From positions 3,288,707 to 3,352,706 of the forward strand of contig CAJSYZ010000008.1 in NCBI GenBank assembly GCA_910574455.1: a DNA stretch of 64,000 nt, given 5' to 3'. Below the pieces are notes generated by a model. The model was not told where the DNA came from, did not search any database, and saw only the letters and a program-made list of their open reading frames with translations. Origin of the DNA: Trichaptum fuscoviolaceum. Taxonomy: Eukaryota > Basidiomycota > Agaricomycetes > Hymenochaetales > Trichaptaceae. Position numbers and translations under genes: made by a program. Shown in pieces: positions 1 through 12,157 of this stretch. Within the stretch, counting starts at the first letter, position 1. Each line of letters starts with the position of its first letter.

Positions 1-462
1 GATTGGACTTGCCTGAATAGCCAAAGTTACACCACAAGCTATGATTATAGTCGACTTCCTTCTGCAAGAGAATCTACAGAGTCAGAACGCTATACTGAAT
101 CAGAATGATTCCCGGAGTCAGAGCCTGCGGGCAGCAAGAGCGAAGACAAATCATACCTAGGGACCCATGAGCCATCCCGGGCCATCCCATCCATTGCGAC
201 AACAAATGACACTGCAGAGATAGCTCCAAGTAGCACTGCTTGCAACACTCCTGCGTCCCACCAACAGGATATACAACAGCAGAGGTATGCCCTTCGACGC
301 CTCCGTCCATGGGTCACGGGGTACTCGGAGTACACGGCAGCAGAATTGAGGCGAGCCTTTGAACAGAGATCTCTTTGCTCTCACCTACCCCGATTCAAGT
401 TGCACCAGGCATGCTTTCAGGAAGACAGGCGGAGGATGTTGCCAGCCTTCATTCACCATTAG
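1..462 (+). pseudogene. 3' part of an unknown protein gene, cut by the window edge, one in-frame stop
   Basis: One plus-strand frame is open from base 1 to a TAG at 460-462, apart from a single TGA at 106-108. There is no upstream ATG because the gene begins outside the window. The product would be Ser/Glu/Thr-rich at first (many ES, TES and SE steps), then a basic C-terminus ending in FIHH. The same frame continues on both sides of the TGA, so it is either a nonsense change (the codon is one base from TGG) or lies in an intron with poor splice signals; I saw no good GT-AG pair around it. The gene converges on the minus-strand gene that ends at 503. I do not recognise the family, and no conserved domain is visible. 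Confidence 0.4.
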
Positions 463-502
463 ATTATGAGGAAACAGTTACATAGACTACTTACTGTAAG
501 TG

Positions 503-2237
503 CTAATTTGCAGCTTGTGTGTCGTCGTCCTCATAGAACTCCATCTCATTTGGAGCTACAAAACCACTTGGGATGGGGCAAAATTTGAGAGTTACTTCAT
601 TGAAGTACTCGACTGACTCAATGTCTGAATCAACAATAGTTTCTGGCCGTCTTTCGCGCAACGGCCCACCCTCCCATCTTTTCCCTCCTCCGAGTGTGTA
701 AGTAGTCTTGTAATAGACTCGAGCTTGCTTCTGTGGCCGCTCACTACTAGGCTCGTGCTCATCTTCATCCTGCATTGCACGCTTGCGAGACTTGCGTGCC
801 TCCCCATTCCACCAAGCCTCAGCATTTTCCCGAAGTCGGACTGCATCACCGGATTTGATGCCAAGTTCTGTCAACTGCAGTGCAGGAACCTTTGACAATA
901 TATCTGGGCCAAAGGCTGCTTCTTGAAGAACAGCTTCGTAGTCGAGTGCATTTTTAACCCCAAGCCTTTTTTGAGCAAAGTGAAGAAATAGAGCAATATC
1001 TGATGTCTCATACACAAGTGGCTCGAGGATGGAACCAGTGGCTAGAGTGGTTGTTGCACGATGTGATGGTGTTGTAACCAAGTTTGTGAATCGACGTGAC
1101 CCGCGATGAGGAGTGTATGGAGTCCGTGGCTGTTCTGTGCCACTCGGAGCTCCAGAAACAAGCCGTTCGACCGCGGAGAGAATTCCGTTGAGGTGTGACA
1201 GATCAGATGTTGAAGAAGACACTGGAGTTGGTGGTGCACTTTGTCGGGTGACCGTGGTACTAAGTACTGCTCTTCGCCGTAAAGGATCAAATGCTTCTGT
1301 ATTTGGAGGCTCATTGACTGTCGCAATTGCATCATACTATTCCACATATTCAGCATTGCAATACAAAGATGAACGATTGCTCTTACAATATTCCGACACC
1401 ATTCCATCATCATTACCGGGGTCAGGCGCATCTTGAATCCGTCAGAGAATGTATATGTAAGTGTTTGGTCATTTGCATTTCCATATTTGCTTTCCAGTAG
1501 TTTTCGTATCCGTGCCATCTGATGAGTGAGCTCTGTCTCGATCTAACAATACAATTAGATCAACAGACTTGAAGTGACAAAAGTTATGACCCGGACACAC
1601 CACAGCAGTATCTTCTTCCTCAGAATGCAGGCCATGTCCCGGAACAGCTGTCCTCTGATGCAATTCATCCATTCATCAATAAATGTCTCGGAAGAGCCTG
1701 AGCTGAGGATAGTAACTCACCTTAGCATGAGACTTCTCCACTTCAAGCAGATCAATAAGGACCGCAACCTTTGTTGGTCCTGCAACTACCAGAGCCTTCA
1801 CCATTCCAACATAATCTTCAAGTCCTTCAATGTCAAGAGCACTTGCTTTTCTATAATTAGGATCGGATATAAGGTTTAATCATAGTAATGAAATCAAAGT
1901 ATAGAAAATTGACGAACGGGCGGCCTGGTGTAAAATAGTACCTAAACTTGAATGCTTGCTGCTCGGAAGGCACCTTGAACTTGTCATCTTGCTTGTGTAT
2001 GGAGAGACACAGACGAAGGAAGCTTAGATAGCTATCCAATGATGCTGCAAAAGTAAAAGGCCCTTCTTTTGATTTTGTTTCTTTGTTGGTCTTCATGGAA
2101 GCACGGCCACGGGTGCTGTTGTTAGTGCCGGCGTGAGATGCTGCAACTGTGACCTTTGATGTGATCGTGAGAAGGAAGCCAACAGTGAGTTCCTTTGTTG
2201 TGTCAACTTCGGAATGAGTGCTTCCTGTGTCTGACAT
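503..2237 (-). CDS. unknown four-exon protein, about 453 aa
   Basis: Model: complement of 503-1336, 1417-1518, 1721-1850 and 1942-2237. The exons sum to 454 codons with all phases consistent. Start is ATG at 2237-2235 (MSDTGSTHSEVDTTKEL). The last intron (1416-1337, 80 nt, GTAATG...AATAG) removes an in-frame TAG that would otherwise look like a lesion. The N-terminal half is mixed (TVGFLLTITSKVTVAASHAG), followed by a helical stretch (DLLEVEKSHAK, RIRKLLESK). Near the middle of the last exon LTELGIKSGDAVRLRENAE resembles the last helix of a SAM-like fold. The C-terminus is acidic after a basic patch (RKSRKRAMQDEDEHEP, ERPQKQARVYYK) that could be a nuclear signal. It lies just outside the left end of element E1. 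Function unknown; a DNA-associated role is only an inference from the basic patch. Confidence 0.65.
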
Positions 2238-2399
2238 TGCAAAGACACAATATTAAGATTTGAAGAGAGTTGGATAGACGACAAACTGATATTTTCCTCT
2301 TTTCTTCAAATTATTGGGCTTACATGATTTACTCTACTTTGGTTTTTACTACCACTAACCCAGGTGTATGGCCCAGGGTACATGACGTAGCCTGAGTAC

Positions 2400-2653
2400 C
2401 AGTGTCACATCAGTGTTACATGGGGCCTCGCAAAATTTTTGCAATTCCGCATAGTTATGCAAAGAGCAGTAAGCAGGGTTTTCTAAACCGTAAGCCACCT
2501 CGTCCGAGAGCCTTGAGCAGAAATTCTACAAAGTTCTGCCGGCCGATTCCCGTGGTATTACTTACCTTTAAGGGTAAGGTATCAGGGTGTATATATGTTA
2601 TCTTACCTGATATGGTAAGCGAGGGTCAGGGCAGGTGTTTAGGACGACTGTCC
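2400..2653. other. gene-free stretch with nested small hairpins
   Basis: No coding potential seen. It holds several short inverted repeats, for example CTTACC...GGTAAG pairs at about 2569-2615 with TATCAGG/CCTGATA nearby, and TTTAGGACGAC just before the left end of E1. The same TTTAGGACGA word forms a hairpin just outside the right end of E1 (30932-30956), so the flanks of the element share sequence. It may be the remnant of another small inverted-repeat element. Confidence 0.35.
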
Positions 2654-2655
2654 TA

Positions 2656-2693
2656 CATCAGGGAATCTTCTTTTTTGCTTACGGCTACTTAAC
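2656..2693 (+). repeat. left terminal inverted repeat of E1
   Basis: Begins CATCAGGGAATCTTCTT and runs through TTTGCTTACGGCTACTTAA. Its reverse complement is found at 30809-30836 and, with GTTTCC intact, at about 58014-58042. A weaker copy marks the left end of E2 at 34966. Confidence 0.6.
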
Positions 2694-2739
2694 CGGCCTT
2701 AAGTCCTCTGAAGCCCTGGGAAGTAAAATTCTACTGATT

Positions 2740-3080
2740 TACTGATTTCAGGCATGTGGTTTCATTATTCAGGAAGGGGCTTACTGAATTCAGTGCCGTC
2801 AACTGAAATCAGTGCTCTCAGTGCCTCAGTCTCCAGCATTCAAGCATATCAGAAGAATTTATTCTGGCAGTTTAATTGCAGTGCTCAAGAGTAAAAGTGT
2901 GTAAGACGTTCAAGTAGTTCATTCCATAAGTAATTCAGCATTTAATCATATAAGTAGACTTTTTCGTCTGTAGGTTTGCAGTACCCAAGCGTGTAAGTGC
3001 GTACTAAGAGGTTCCAGTATTGGTTCATTCCACAAGTAATTTAAGACAGATAAGTAGAAATCAGTGCCTCAGTGTCCCTC
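2740..3080. repeat. subterminal repeat region of E1
   Basis: Contains clustered variants of CAGTGCTC, ATCAGTGCCTCAGTG and GTGTAAGACGTTCAAGTA. Closely similar clusters occur at 35130-35345 inside the left end of E2 (CAGTGCTCAAGAGT, AGTGCATAAGAACGATC). Repeated subterminal motifs are typical of CACTA-type elements, where they are candidate transposase binding sites. That role is inference here. Confidence 0.5.
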
Positions 3081-3242
3081 AGTAACTACACCACGGCATC
3101 CTGATCCAGATCGTATTTCGCCACTTCTGCCTGTTCCTTGGCATACTCAGAGAACGAAGGCCACTGCAAGTTGATGATAGTAAGTGTTTGAATACAGTGG
3201 CGGGATGGTTAAAGCCAAAGCTCACCAGTGATCGACCTGCTC

Positions 3243-6200
3243 TTAAAAGTCTGCGCCGTCCGTAGCCGAATCCCATAATGAACCCTCGTCTCCTCGCGAT
3301 CGCCTTCGCCTTCCCCGCCCTTTCTGTCTGCGTCATTCGCCTCGCCCTCAGAGCCTCCACTGAATCCATCACCCACGCTAAGAACCTCGTCCACATCCTT
3401 GTTCTTATCCCGATCCTGATCCTTGTCCTCTTCATCGTCATTGTCCTCATCCTGATCCTTGTCCTCGTCTCCCTCGCCAGACACACCCTCGTCCTCCATG
3501 TCGTCCTCCCTCTCCTTGAAATCCTCAACTTCTTCGCCGTCATTATCCTTGTCTTCGTTTCTCTCCTTGCACTTACCACTTCTATTAGCGCCCTCACCAT
3601 GTGTATACTCGCCGCTCGCATCCGCGTCTCCAACGTCGATATATAGGGAGAAATCCCTGCCAGTGACACCCGATCCAACAAGTTCGGCGTTCCTTCCCGC
3701 ATTGACATCTTCAACGGAGTTGTAAGCTTCTATGCGGGACCGAACCTTCTCCCAGTTTGATTCAGTGAAAAACGAGGAATTTGACAATAAGTTGACATAG
3801 TCGTCCGTATGAGGCTGCCACAGAGCACTAGTGAAGTACCACTCAGCACCACCAAGCTCTTCTTTGATATTTTGCAACCGGGCTACCTGCTTATCGATTG
3901 CAACTTTGACCTGTCCATGAGAGATTCAGTGAATAAAGCCACTGCAAGTACTGAAGTAGATAGATACCGCTGTTGCCGCAAGGGCGAGGGCACCTATAGG
4001 CTTTCCTATTGTGTTCTTGTCCAATACTTTATGCCGACCCAGGGCCAAGACAATGTGCACGGACAACACTGAGACTACGAGGTCAGAGCAGAACAATCCT
4101 TGCTTCTGTGTACATTCATAGTCAATGCACGGACTCGAAGGGTGACATTGAGTGAAATCTCACACACCCTTTCCATACTATGCCAGCGTTCCCAGAGGAA
4201 TGGTTCAGCTTTCTTCTTGTCGACCATCGTCTGCAACATCTTCACAATTTCTTCGGTCTCCACTGACTTAGAACGCTCGTTGCCGACGAAACTCGAAATT
4301 GACTGCTCGGCTTTCTCAAACAATTTCTTCCGCCAACTATCAGAGCATCTCTGGGCTGCCTACAGAATAGATCATACCTGATTCAGTATGGCCGATGTAA
4401 GACAAATAGGGATGACTCAACTAAAGAACAGATGTCGGCCAATTGTGTGTCGTAACTAAGTTCGACAGAATCAAATACTTTCCCCCACAGTGTTCCGATG
4501 GACTTATTGTCTGGGTTTTGCCATGGAGTTGTGGACTTTCCGACTGCGCGATACAGCGAAGGCAGAAGAATATGAGTCCAGCCAGCCTGAGTTCCGGGAG
4601 GAAGACACTGATTCGTTGCCCTTTTTTTGCCGAGAGCGCGGGATCCCTCCCTTCCTTTACTATTTCTATCCTTATCCTCAAGTCCTACAGATGTCTGCTG
4701 TAAGCAAGTTAGTGGATGCATGTCACAAACATGAATGGATCAACGCACAGAGCTAGTAGTCCGAGAGACTTTGCGATGACCAAGATGAGCCTTGGTTGCG
4801 AGCACTTCGGGTTTGGGACTGAAGGATACTGTCGTCATCGCAGGTGATTGTGCTTGTGGTGTTGGCGACGCCTCACGACCACTTGCCTGTCAGAAGAACC
4901 GAGAATAAGTACCGAATCAATTGCAGCAATTAGCTCACACTTGCAATATGATGTGCATGAACCGCCAGTGACCTCTTCAGATTGCGAACAGAGGTAGTAG
5001 ATTTCATCTGTAGCAATTAGAGGAGTTCTTACCAAGGGAAGCTCGAAGAGAATTAAATACCAGTATATCAGCCTGAGAATGACTGTCTTGCGGTTCACTC
5101 TCCTTAGCAGTATTTAAGTCCTTGTCGCTTGATCAGAAAACAATATGAAATGGAAATTAGATGTGATTGACACTAACTGTTGAGGCAGCCTGGGATGGAG
5201 GCTTCTTCATATACACGTTCATGCTAGCCTGTTTTAGATAGTAAGGAAGTGCTTTTGAAATTGGGTGGAAGAGTACGAATTACCACATCGATATGTGAGT
5301 TTGAGTCAGGCGGCGACTTCCTCTTCTTATTATTCACAATCATGCTGTCCTACACATAAACAAGGTTTAGTGGACATCCAGATACTTGCCAAAGAAAGGG
5401 GCACCAAAAGTAATCCTAATGAGTGTCGATGCCTACACATACCTGTATCTGTAGATGCGACGCTGGAGACTGCCCCCTATGACCCTCAACAGAAATACCG
5501 TCCTGACGGGAAAATAGATGAGTATACGGGTGAGGATTAAAAGCAGAATAAACTTACCAATACATCGAGTTGGGAGTTGACGATGTTCGTCATGCTCGCG
5601 CCCTATTCAGAGTACAATTTGGTAAGTAATGAAGGAAGTATATTCGACGCCGGAGGCCACAACAAAGTATGGCACCAAGTCCATGCTTTGTTGTGTAGAA
5701 CTCACCTGAATGCCCGATTGTCCCTTGATATTCTTCTTCTCCAGTGCATAAAGAAAGAAAAATAAGTAGCTTGAACGAAACAGGAGATTATGAAGCCGCT
5801 TACCAGTGTTATATGAGCCTGCAACTCGGAGAGAGTGTCGCGGGATAGCTTCCTTTTCTTCAATTTGCTGCTAGCTCCATCCTGTTACGATACAGAAATG
5901 ATGTTAGATAGCCATCGTTGTGCATGAGACTCCACCGACGTATAGTTATTGTGAATCAAACGATTTCTTTGAAGTATAAGCGGCACTTACATTGGCTTGG
6001 GTCGGTATTGTCAGTCTACTCACGTCCTAATTAAACGCACAATCAAAATATTAAGATTTCCTCTGCCAGTCTAATTAATGCTCCATCCAACTCACAATAT
6101 CAGTGTCGGAGTCAACGAGATGTGCCGTCTGTCGTTCGCTAGCTGAGCTATTCTTTACACCTTGGAAACTCGTGAGGGTTACTGTCACTCCTTCATCCTC

Positions 6201-7594
6201 CCAAGGACTAAAGTTTGCATCGTCTTGCGCCGAGACGGGGAGCCTAGTTTTTCCTTGTGTCAGCCAGGCTCACAACTTGTAATAAAGATAAGAATGTGAG
6301 CATTATAAGTGAAGAAGCTGCAACTTGCCAACCCGGGTGGCATCTCGGGGTCACAGTTAAGTGCCAACCTGAGTGTGGCACCGCCGCGCGCCGGTCAAGC
6401 CGGTCACTGGCACGGTGTCGCCAGGCGCACTCAGGCTCAAGTTAGTAGTAGTAATACTAATCTGTAGTACGATGTCGGATAAGCTTCAAGTAGCTGAGTC
6501 TAAATCAAGCTTCACACTTACTATCAACTTGAATTTGTTTGAAATTGATCTTTCGTACTATGATGCCAACGGTTGAGTAGTAGTACGACTTAAAACTCAC
6601 AAGTCGATCTCCTCTGTCCCTGCGACCTCAGGGTTTCTGCCCTCTCCGCCGAAGAATGTGGATCCATCTGTGTTGCGAAGTGCCCTAACAGGTCGCTTTG
6701 TCCTATCGTTCTGCTTCGACGTATTGGGCGACTCTATCATGTCTGTATCCTCACCAGAAAGACTGCTGTTTTGTCCTGCAAGCGTACTATGATATCCGGT
6801 GCCACTTATGGCACTATTTGAACCCTTTGCACCCTGCACGCGAGTACGGAAAGGAAGTGCACCTCTGGTATCCTTTTTCCTAACTTTCTTTGCGCGCGCT
6901 CTGTTGGGCGCATCGGAGTTAGCTGCATCATAATGTGAGTTAAAGTGGTCACCCTTGGAGTCTAAAGTCATAAAGGCAAACAACTTACGAATCTTTAAAT
7001 GTTCGCCGTCTTCAGCTGCACAAGAGCTGTCTTTTTCATCGTTCGTTGAACCTGTTATGCCCATATCTCATAACTCGACTGTCACTGACTTGAAGATAAG
7101 GACTCACTAGTTTCAGGGACGCCTTTCGACTTGTTTCGCCCTCGTTTGCCAGTGCCAGCCAGCTTAGGTGCAGTTGAGCCCATATGGGTGCGAATGTCAA
7201 GAGCCTTTGACAAATTGTTCTCAAGCTCCATCGTCTCCAGTATGGCTGTTTCCTGTTGCTCTGCTGCAGTTCTTTTCTTGCGTACCTTCTCAGATGCCTC
7301 TTGTTCTTTCGCTGCCCGTTTCTGTTCCGCGATGAGTTTTCTCTTCTCTCTCGCATACGCGGCTTGCTGTGCCGCAGCTTCGCGCAGAGCTGCCCGTTCT
7401 TCCTTCTGTTTTTCCTTCTCCTCCTTCTCCCTCAATGCCTCATCACGCTTTGATGCCTGTTCTTCTCTCCTTCTCTCCTTCCCTTCCTTCTCCCTCAATA
7501 TCTCCTCTTTCGTTCGACGTGTTCGCAGCTTATTGACTACCGCTCCCGGATGCTGATCGCTATTCTTAGCCCGCGTCTGTCTTTGAGTTAACAT
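3243..7594 (-). pseudogene. Plavaka-companion protein: basic coiled coil N-terminus, acidic C-terminus; frameshifted
   Basis: Start is ATG at 7594-7592 (MLTQRQTRAKNSDQHPGAVV). The first exon (to about 7110) encodes a long Lys/Glu/Arg/Ala coiled coil (REKEEKEKQKEERAALREAA, AEQKRAAKEQEASEKVRKK). Later exons include one around 6600-6960 with RTKRPVRALRNTDGSTFF, then many very short exons between about 6240 and 4400, and a final exon with LGGAEWYFTSALWQPHTDDY and SSFFTESNWEKVRSR before an Asp/Glu-rich tail. Such coiled-coil proteins often sit head-to-head with fungal transposase genes. The copy in E2 ends WDSATDCVDF; here the equivalent WDSATDGADF stop at 3243-3245 is out of frame because one base is missing near 3290. 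Function unknown; nuclear localisation is suggested by the basic stretches. Exact exon borders between 4400 and 6240 are not resolved. Confidence 0.55.
6250..6590. repeat. repeat-word insertion inside an intron of the companion gene
   Basis: Carries CCGGTCAAGCCGGTCACTGGC, GCCAGGCGCACTCAGGC and AGTAGTAGTAATACTA-like words, unlike the neighbouring exons. The same position in E2 holds a different insertion (the 2.5 kb element at 38854-41321), so this intron has received extra DNA in both copies. Confidence 0.4.
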
Positions 7595-7624
7595 TCCTGT
7601 GCAGTAGTAATAGGGGCACACGGC

Positions 7625-8182
7625 AGGTGCTATGAATATCGATGGTGAGTCGACTCAGAGTCAAAGGTGCAAGTTAAAGTTCAAGTTGAAGATGAGGGCG
7701 CCTATTCAAGGAAAATTTACGCCCACTGCCAGCCTGCCACTGGCACTCAGGCTGACAGTGACTCGGAGTGCCAGTGAGCGAGCCTGAGTCACGGCGGTAC
7801 CTGGCACTGGCGCTGGCACTGGCACTCAGGCTCACTCAGACTGGCACTGGCAGGCTTCAACTTGAAGTTGCACTCCGACTCGGATTCCGGCGACCGAGAC
7901 GGCAAGCCTGACACTGGAACTGGCAGTCAGTGAGTCAAGGCACTCAGCCGCAGCCTTCTACCGTACTACTAGCAAATCTGCCAGGTAGACTACTACTAGC
8001 TCCTACTACGCGAGTCCACCTTGGCGAACTCGATTCGCTGCCAGTGCTACTTCAAGTTCAAGTTGACAGCTTCAGCCTGAGGCTGGGGATTCATGTTCTA
8101 ACTTAGTAAGTCAAAAGTCGAAGTAAGTCAAAAGTCGACTTCAAGTTGCTAATAGGTACTACTATAGGTTGCATCCAAGTCG
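7625..8182. promoter_or_regulatory. divergent promoter region between companion gene and transposase
   Basis: The 560 bp between the two start codons hold no gene. They are packed with CACTGGCAGTG-, GCCTGAGT-, AACTTGAAGTT- and GACTCGGAGTC-type words and a TACTACTAG stretch. The same spacer in E2 (42377-42648) is shorter but contains the same words. It must contain both promoters if the genes are expressed; no clear TATA box was identified. Confidence 0.4.
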
Positions 8183-11100
8183 ATGCCGGTAACACGGCGA
8201 AAGCCCAAACCCGTTCATTTTACTGATTTCTTCCCCCCATCCATTCGATGTACCTTCTCCGACTGCGACAGAAGGTTTAAGAATCAATCCGCAAGAACAA
8301 GACATGAATACTCAGCTCATCCATCATCATTTGCATCAGGACCTGCTGCTTATGGTTATGATTCATCACCCATTCGACCCGCACAAGTTCCAGAACCTAA
8401 AAGTATCTCGAACTCCCCCGAACTCCGGGTCGAGGGTCAACTTGAAGATAAAATGGGCTGCGGCTCTTCAAGTTACGATTACGACATCTCTATACTTACG
8501 CAGGATATCTCGATGCTTAGCATAGGCCGAGACGAGCTTGCTTCAAGATTTAGACGGAGCTGATTCTCTGTCCCATCATTCTGTCACCGGAAGTGATGGC
8601 CGTAGCGCATCCTCTGAAGATTTGGACTCCGACATTGGAGATTATAAGGAGAGCGAGGATAACTTGAAGGTGTATCACAGATACTTGAATGGTGCGTGTC
8701 ATGTTTATTGTCCCCGGTTTACTGCAGTACTCTGACACCTGACACCGTGCAGCCACGCCATGCGATGCGGCAGGAATTTCCTTAGAAAATGAAGAACCAC
8801 CCGTTCCGCGAAACGAACCTGTGTCTAATGTCTGGTTTCCCTATTCGTGCAGAGCAGATTTCGAGCTCGCAGATTTTCTGTATCGGGAAGAGCAAATGTC
8901 TGCTGGGAACATAACAAAAATTCTCGGAATCATGAAGGCTTATCAGCTGATTCAGGTGGCGGAGAATGTAAAATCTGGCGGATGTTCCGAATTGGATACG
9001 ACAGAGCCTGACAATGACTCGGATCTAGGTATAACTAGTTCGCTACTTGATGGAGACGCACAAAATTTGTACACCGTCATTGACGCTACGGAAGTCGGTG
9101 ATGTGTCTTGGAAGTCCTTTAGTAACTTCTACACGGACGACAATGGCCAAAAGGCGACAAACGAGAACACCGAGTCATGGAAGAGGAAAGAATATGATGT
9201 ATGGTATCGGGATCCTCTGGAAGTGATCCGGAATTTGGTGGACAATCCGGCGTTGGAAGGCGAATTCGACTATGTCCCGTTTCGCGAGTATCAGCCGAAG
9301 GAGGACTCTGATGACAAAGAACGAGTATTCAGAAATTACATGTCCGGAAATTTTGCTTGGGAACAGGCTGTAGGTCATGAATCATAAACTCGCAGGAAAC
9401 ATGCTGATTATCCTTGACCTAGAACAAGATCTACGCCGAAGATAAAGCAGTCCATGGATCTATGTTTGTTCCGGTGATCTTAGGGAGCGATAAGACAACA
9501 GTCTCTGTCGGAACTGGAAATAACGAATACTATCCGTTGTATCTCTCCATTGGGAATGTATCTAACAAGGCCCGGCGGTCACAGAAATTGAATACAGTCC
9601 AGCTTGTAGCATTTCTAGCAATACCAAAGAGTGTGTATCATACCGTAATATTTGATTAGCTCTGACACATTTTGCAGCTGAGCGGCAATACGAAAAGTCA
9701 GATGAATTCCGCCGCTTTCGACATCAAATTTTTCATTCGTCTATATCAAAAATCTTGAGTTCACTGAAGACCGCCATGTCCATAAACACTGAGTTAACCA
9801 TTCTCCGGTGTCCTGATGGTCACTTGCGTAGGTCGGTTCTCGGACTCGGCTCGTATATAGCCGATTATCCGGAACAGGTGAGTCTATGCGCAATATGCAC
9901 TGGATGGTGCTGCAAGTAAGTACCGTCCTTTCCCAAAATCATATCCGAGTCTGAGGCAATGACTTACTGTGGCGGCATAGATGCACAGCACCTCACAAGG
10001 ACCTAGATAATTTGGAATTTGTTTCAAATCCTCGAACAAAAGAGCTGCACGAACAATTGATAGATCAAGTAGATGGCAACAACATTAATAGAGCAACAAT
10101 CCGGAAAGAGTACGGGTTCCACCAGGATATTGTGGTACGTACTTCAACTTCTTCACTGGATGCGTATTCTGCAACTTGTATGTTGTTCTGTAGCCTTTCA
10201 CCAATGACTTTCCGCGCGCAGATATATGCGATCTCATATCTCCGGACCTGCTGCACCAAATCATCAAAGGCGTGTTCAAGGACCATCTTGTTGAGTGGAT
10301 TTGCCAGTGCATGACCACGACAGAGCTGGATATTGTGGATAAAAGGCACTATTACCTTACAAGTCGTTTAATGTGAATACCATTGCTAACTTTCACGTAG
10401 AATCAGAGTTGCTGCTCCTTTTCCTGGTCTTCGCAGATTTCCTGAAGGTCGAGGCTTCAAGCAATGGACAGGTAATGATTCAAAGGCACTTATGAAAGTA
10501 TGTGGTACTTTCATCATGATCTTGTTTGAGGCAGTGGTTTGCTGATATCTGATGCAATCCGCTTAGGTGTATCTTCCGGCTATTGTGGGCATTGTACATG
10601 ATGATATAGTTCACGCATTGAGTGCATTTCTGGACTTCTGTTACCTTGTGCGTCGGTACACGATTACAGCCTCAACTCTTGATCAGATTAAAGCCTCTCT
10701 GGATCACTATCATCAATATTGCAAAATATTCATAGCTAAGGGCATCCGGGATAACTTCTCACTTCCACGACAGCATGCCATGATTCACTATCCTACAATG
10801 ATCCCTCTCTTCGCTGCCCAAGCGGGCTGTGCTCATCGATCACAGAGAATAAACACATTCACGCGGTCAAGGAGACATGGCGGCGCTCGAACAGAAATGA
10901 TCCTTTGGGACAGATGATCACAGCAAACCAACGACTCAGCAAACTTATTGCGTCGAGGGCAGACTTCAAAAGGCGTGGACTGCTGGACGATACGCTGGCT
11001 GAGGCTATGTGGAATGCCTTGCGAGACGTTTTGCGGAAAAATATGTCAGAGTCAAAGACGGATGACGCCGAGAAGGCCCCAACCCAGAGGGAGCAGATGC

Positions 11101-12157
11101 AACATCATGGCGTACAAACAACAGGGGCAGCCGATGATACAGAGGACTTCTTCGATGACATTGTGGGCAACCAAGAGCAAATCGAAATTGCTGACCTGGA
11201 GGATTCCGGAAGTTCAGTGGATGAGCCCCAGTGTGGTGCGGTTCATAGCGTAGAATGCCAGCTTCGCTTGGGCGGCAGAAATGACCCTTTGAGCTTGATG
11301 TTAATGGCTTCGAAACAACGTTAGTATTACTTAGTAACCCGTGCTTTTGGTGCTGCACATCTGACTTCTCTGTTGTTATACTTGCAGAGTCCAGTAAGGT
11401 GTACCCGAAACAGCTCAACGCGCTTGCGGCGATAAAAGGCCATCCAGAGCTTCGACAGCTCCGACAGCTCATTAAAGAATACTTATTCAACAAGTACGAG
11501 AAGCGCAATTCCAACTTAAGGGGCTCCTCTGGCAGAGCCGAACCAACAGCTGAATTGGACATGAACAATGACTTCTCAATTTTCCATTCAGCCACCGCTT
11601 TCTTTGCCTACCGTGGTGAATCGATCCCAATAGAACAAGCAATGAGGGAGGTGATCAGGTCCAATCCCTCTTGGCGCGGAAAAGCAAGACATGACGCAGT
11701 CCTTGTTCGAGTTAGCCCCCGCAAAAAGGGGTTTTCAGGAATGAGAGTTGCCCGGGTTATGCTTCTTTTTTCCTTCACCGCTAAAGGGGAGCATCAGGAC
11801 TGCGCTCTCGTCCAATTGTTCAAGCGTGTTGGAGACTCGCCTGACCCAAAAACAAGTATGTGGATTGTCGAGCCGGAATATGAGTTAGAGACCTCTACCG
11901 CCTGTGTTGAATGCTGTTCTGGTGTGAATGCCAGTGGCAGACGTCACTATCACCGTGACTGCAAGGCTCCGAAGCTATTGGTGATAGGTATAGGGGACAT
12001 CTTTCGTTTGGCTCACCTCCTTGGGGTTCCAAAGGGTGATGAATGTCCGCCGAAGTCATTGACACCTGAGAAGTCCCTGGACTTTTATGATAGATTCTAT
12101 GTTAACCGATTTGCTGACATGCACATGCACGAATCTTTGTACGAAAATAGACAGTGA
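8183..12157 (+). pseudogene. Plavaka-family transposase, copy 1, two compensating frameshifts
   Basis: Nine exons can be read: 8183-8691, 8753-9369, 9423-9630, 9678-9915, 9981-10134, 10194-10345, 10401-10497, 10567-11319 and 11388-12157, about 1,165 codons. The N-terminus holds a C2H2 finger (CTFSDCDRRF...HEYSAH) and an acidic linker. The core has DVWYRDPLEVIRNLVDNP, a SDKTTVSVGTGNNEYYPLYL strand, IADYPEQ, a cysteine cluster (CAICTGWCCKC), SPDLLHQIIKGVFKDHLVEW and GRGFKQWTGNDSKALMK, all Plavaka hallmarks. The Asp of SDKT and of IADYPEQ are plausible catalytic acids of its RNase H-like fold. Compared with the E2 copy, one extra base near 8530 and one missing base near 10827 throw the frame out and back. 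The intron after 10345 has a GC donor where E2 has GT. It lies divergent from the companion gene. Confidence 0.8.

Noticed and set aside
1337..1416. An in-frame TAG and apparent frameshift in the 503-2237 gene, at first read as pseudogene lesions
   Set aside because: An 80-nt GTAATG...AATAG intron removes the stop and joins the flanking exons in phase, giving a clean 453-aa model.
3278..3725. Plus-strand hydrophobic open frames (Leu/Ile/Val- and Ser/Pro-rich)
   Set aside because: They are antisense shadows of the Asp/Glu/Lys-rich tail of the companion gene.
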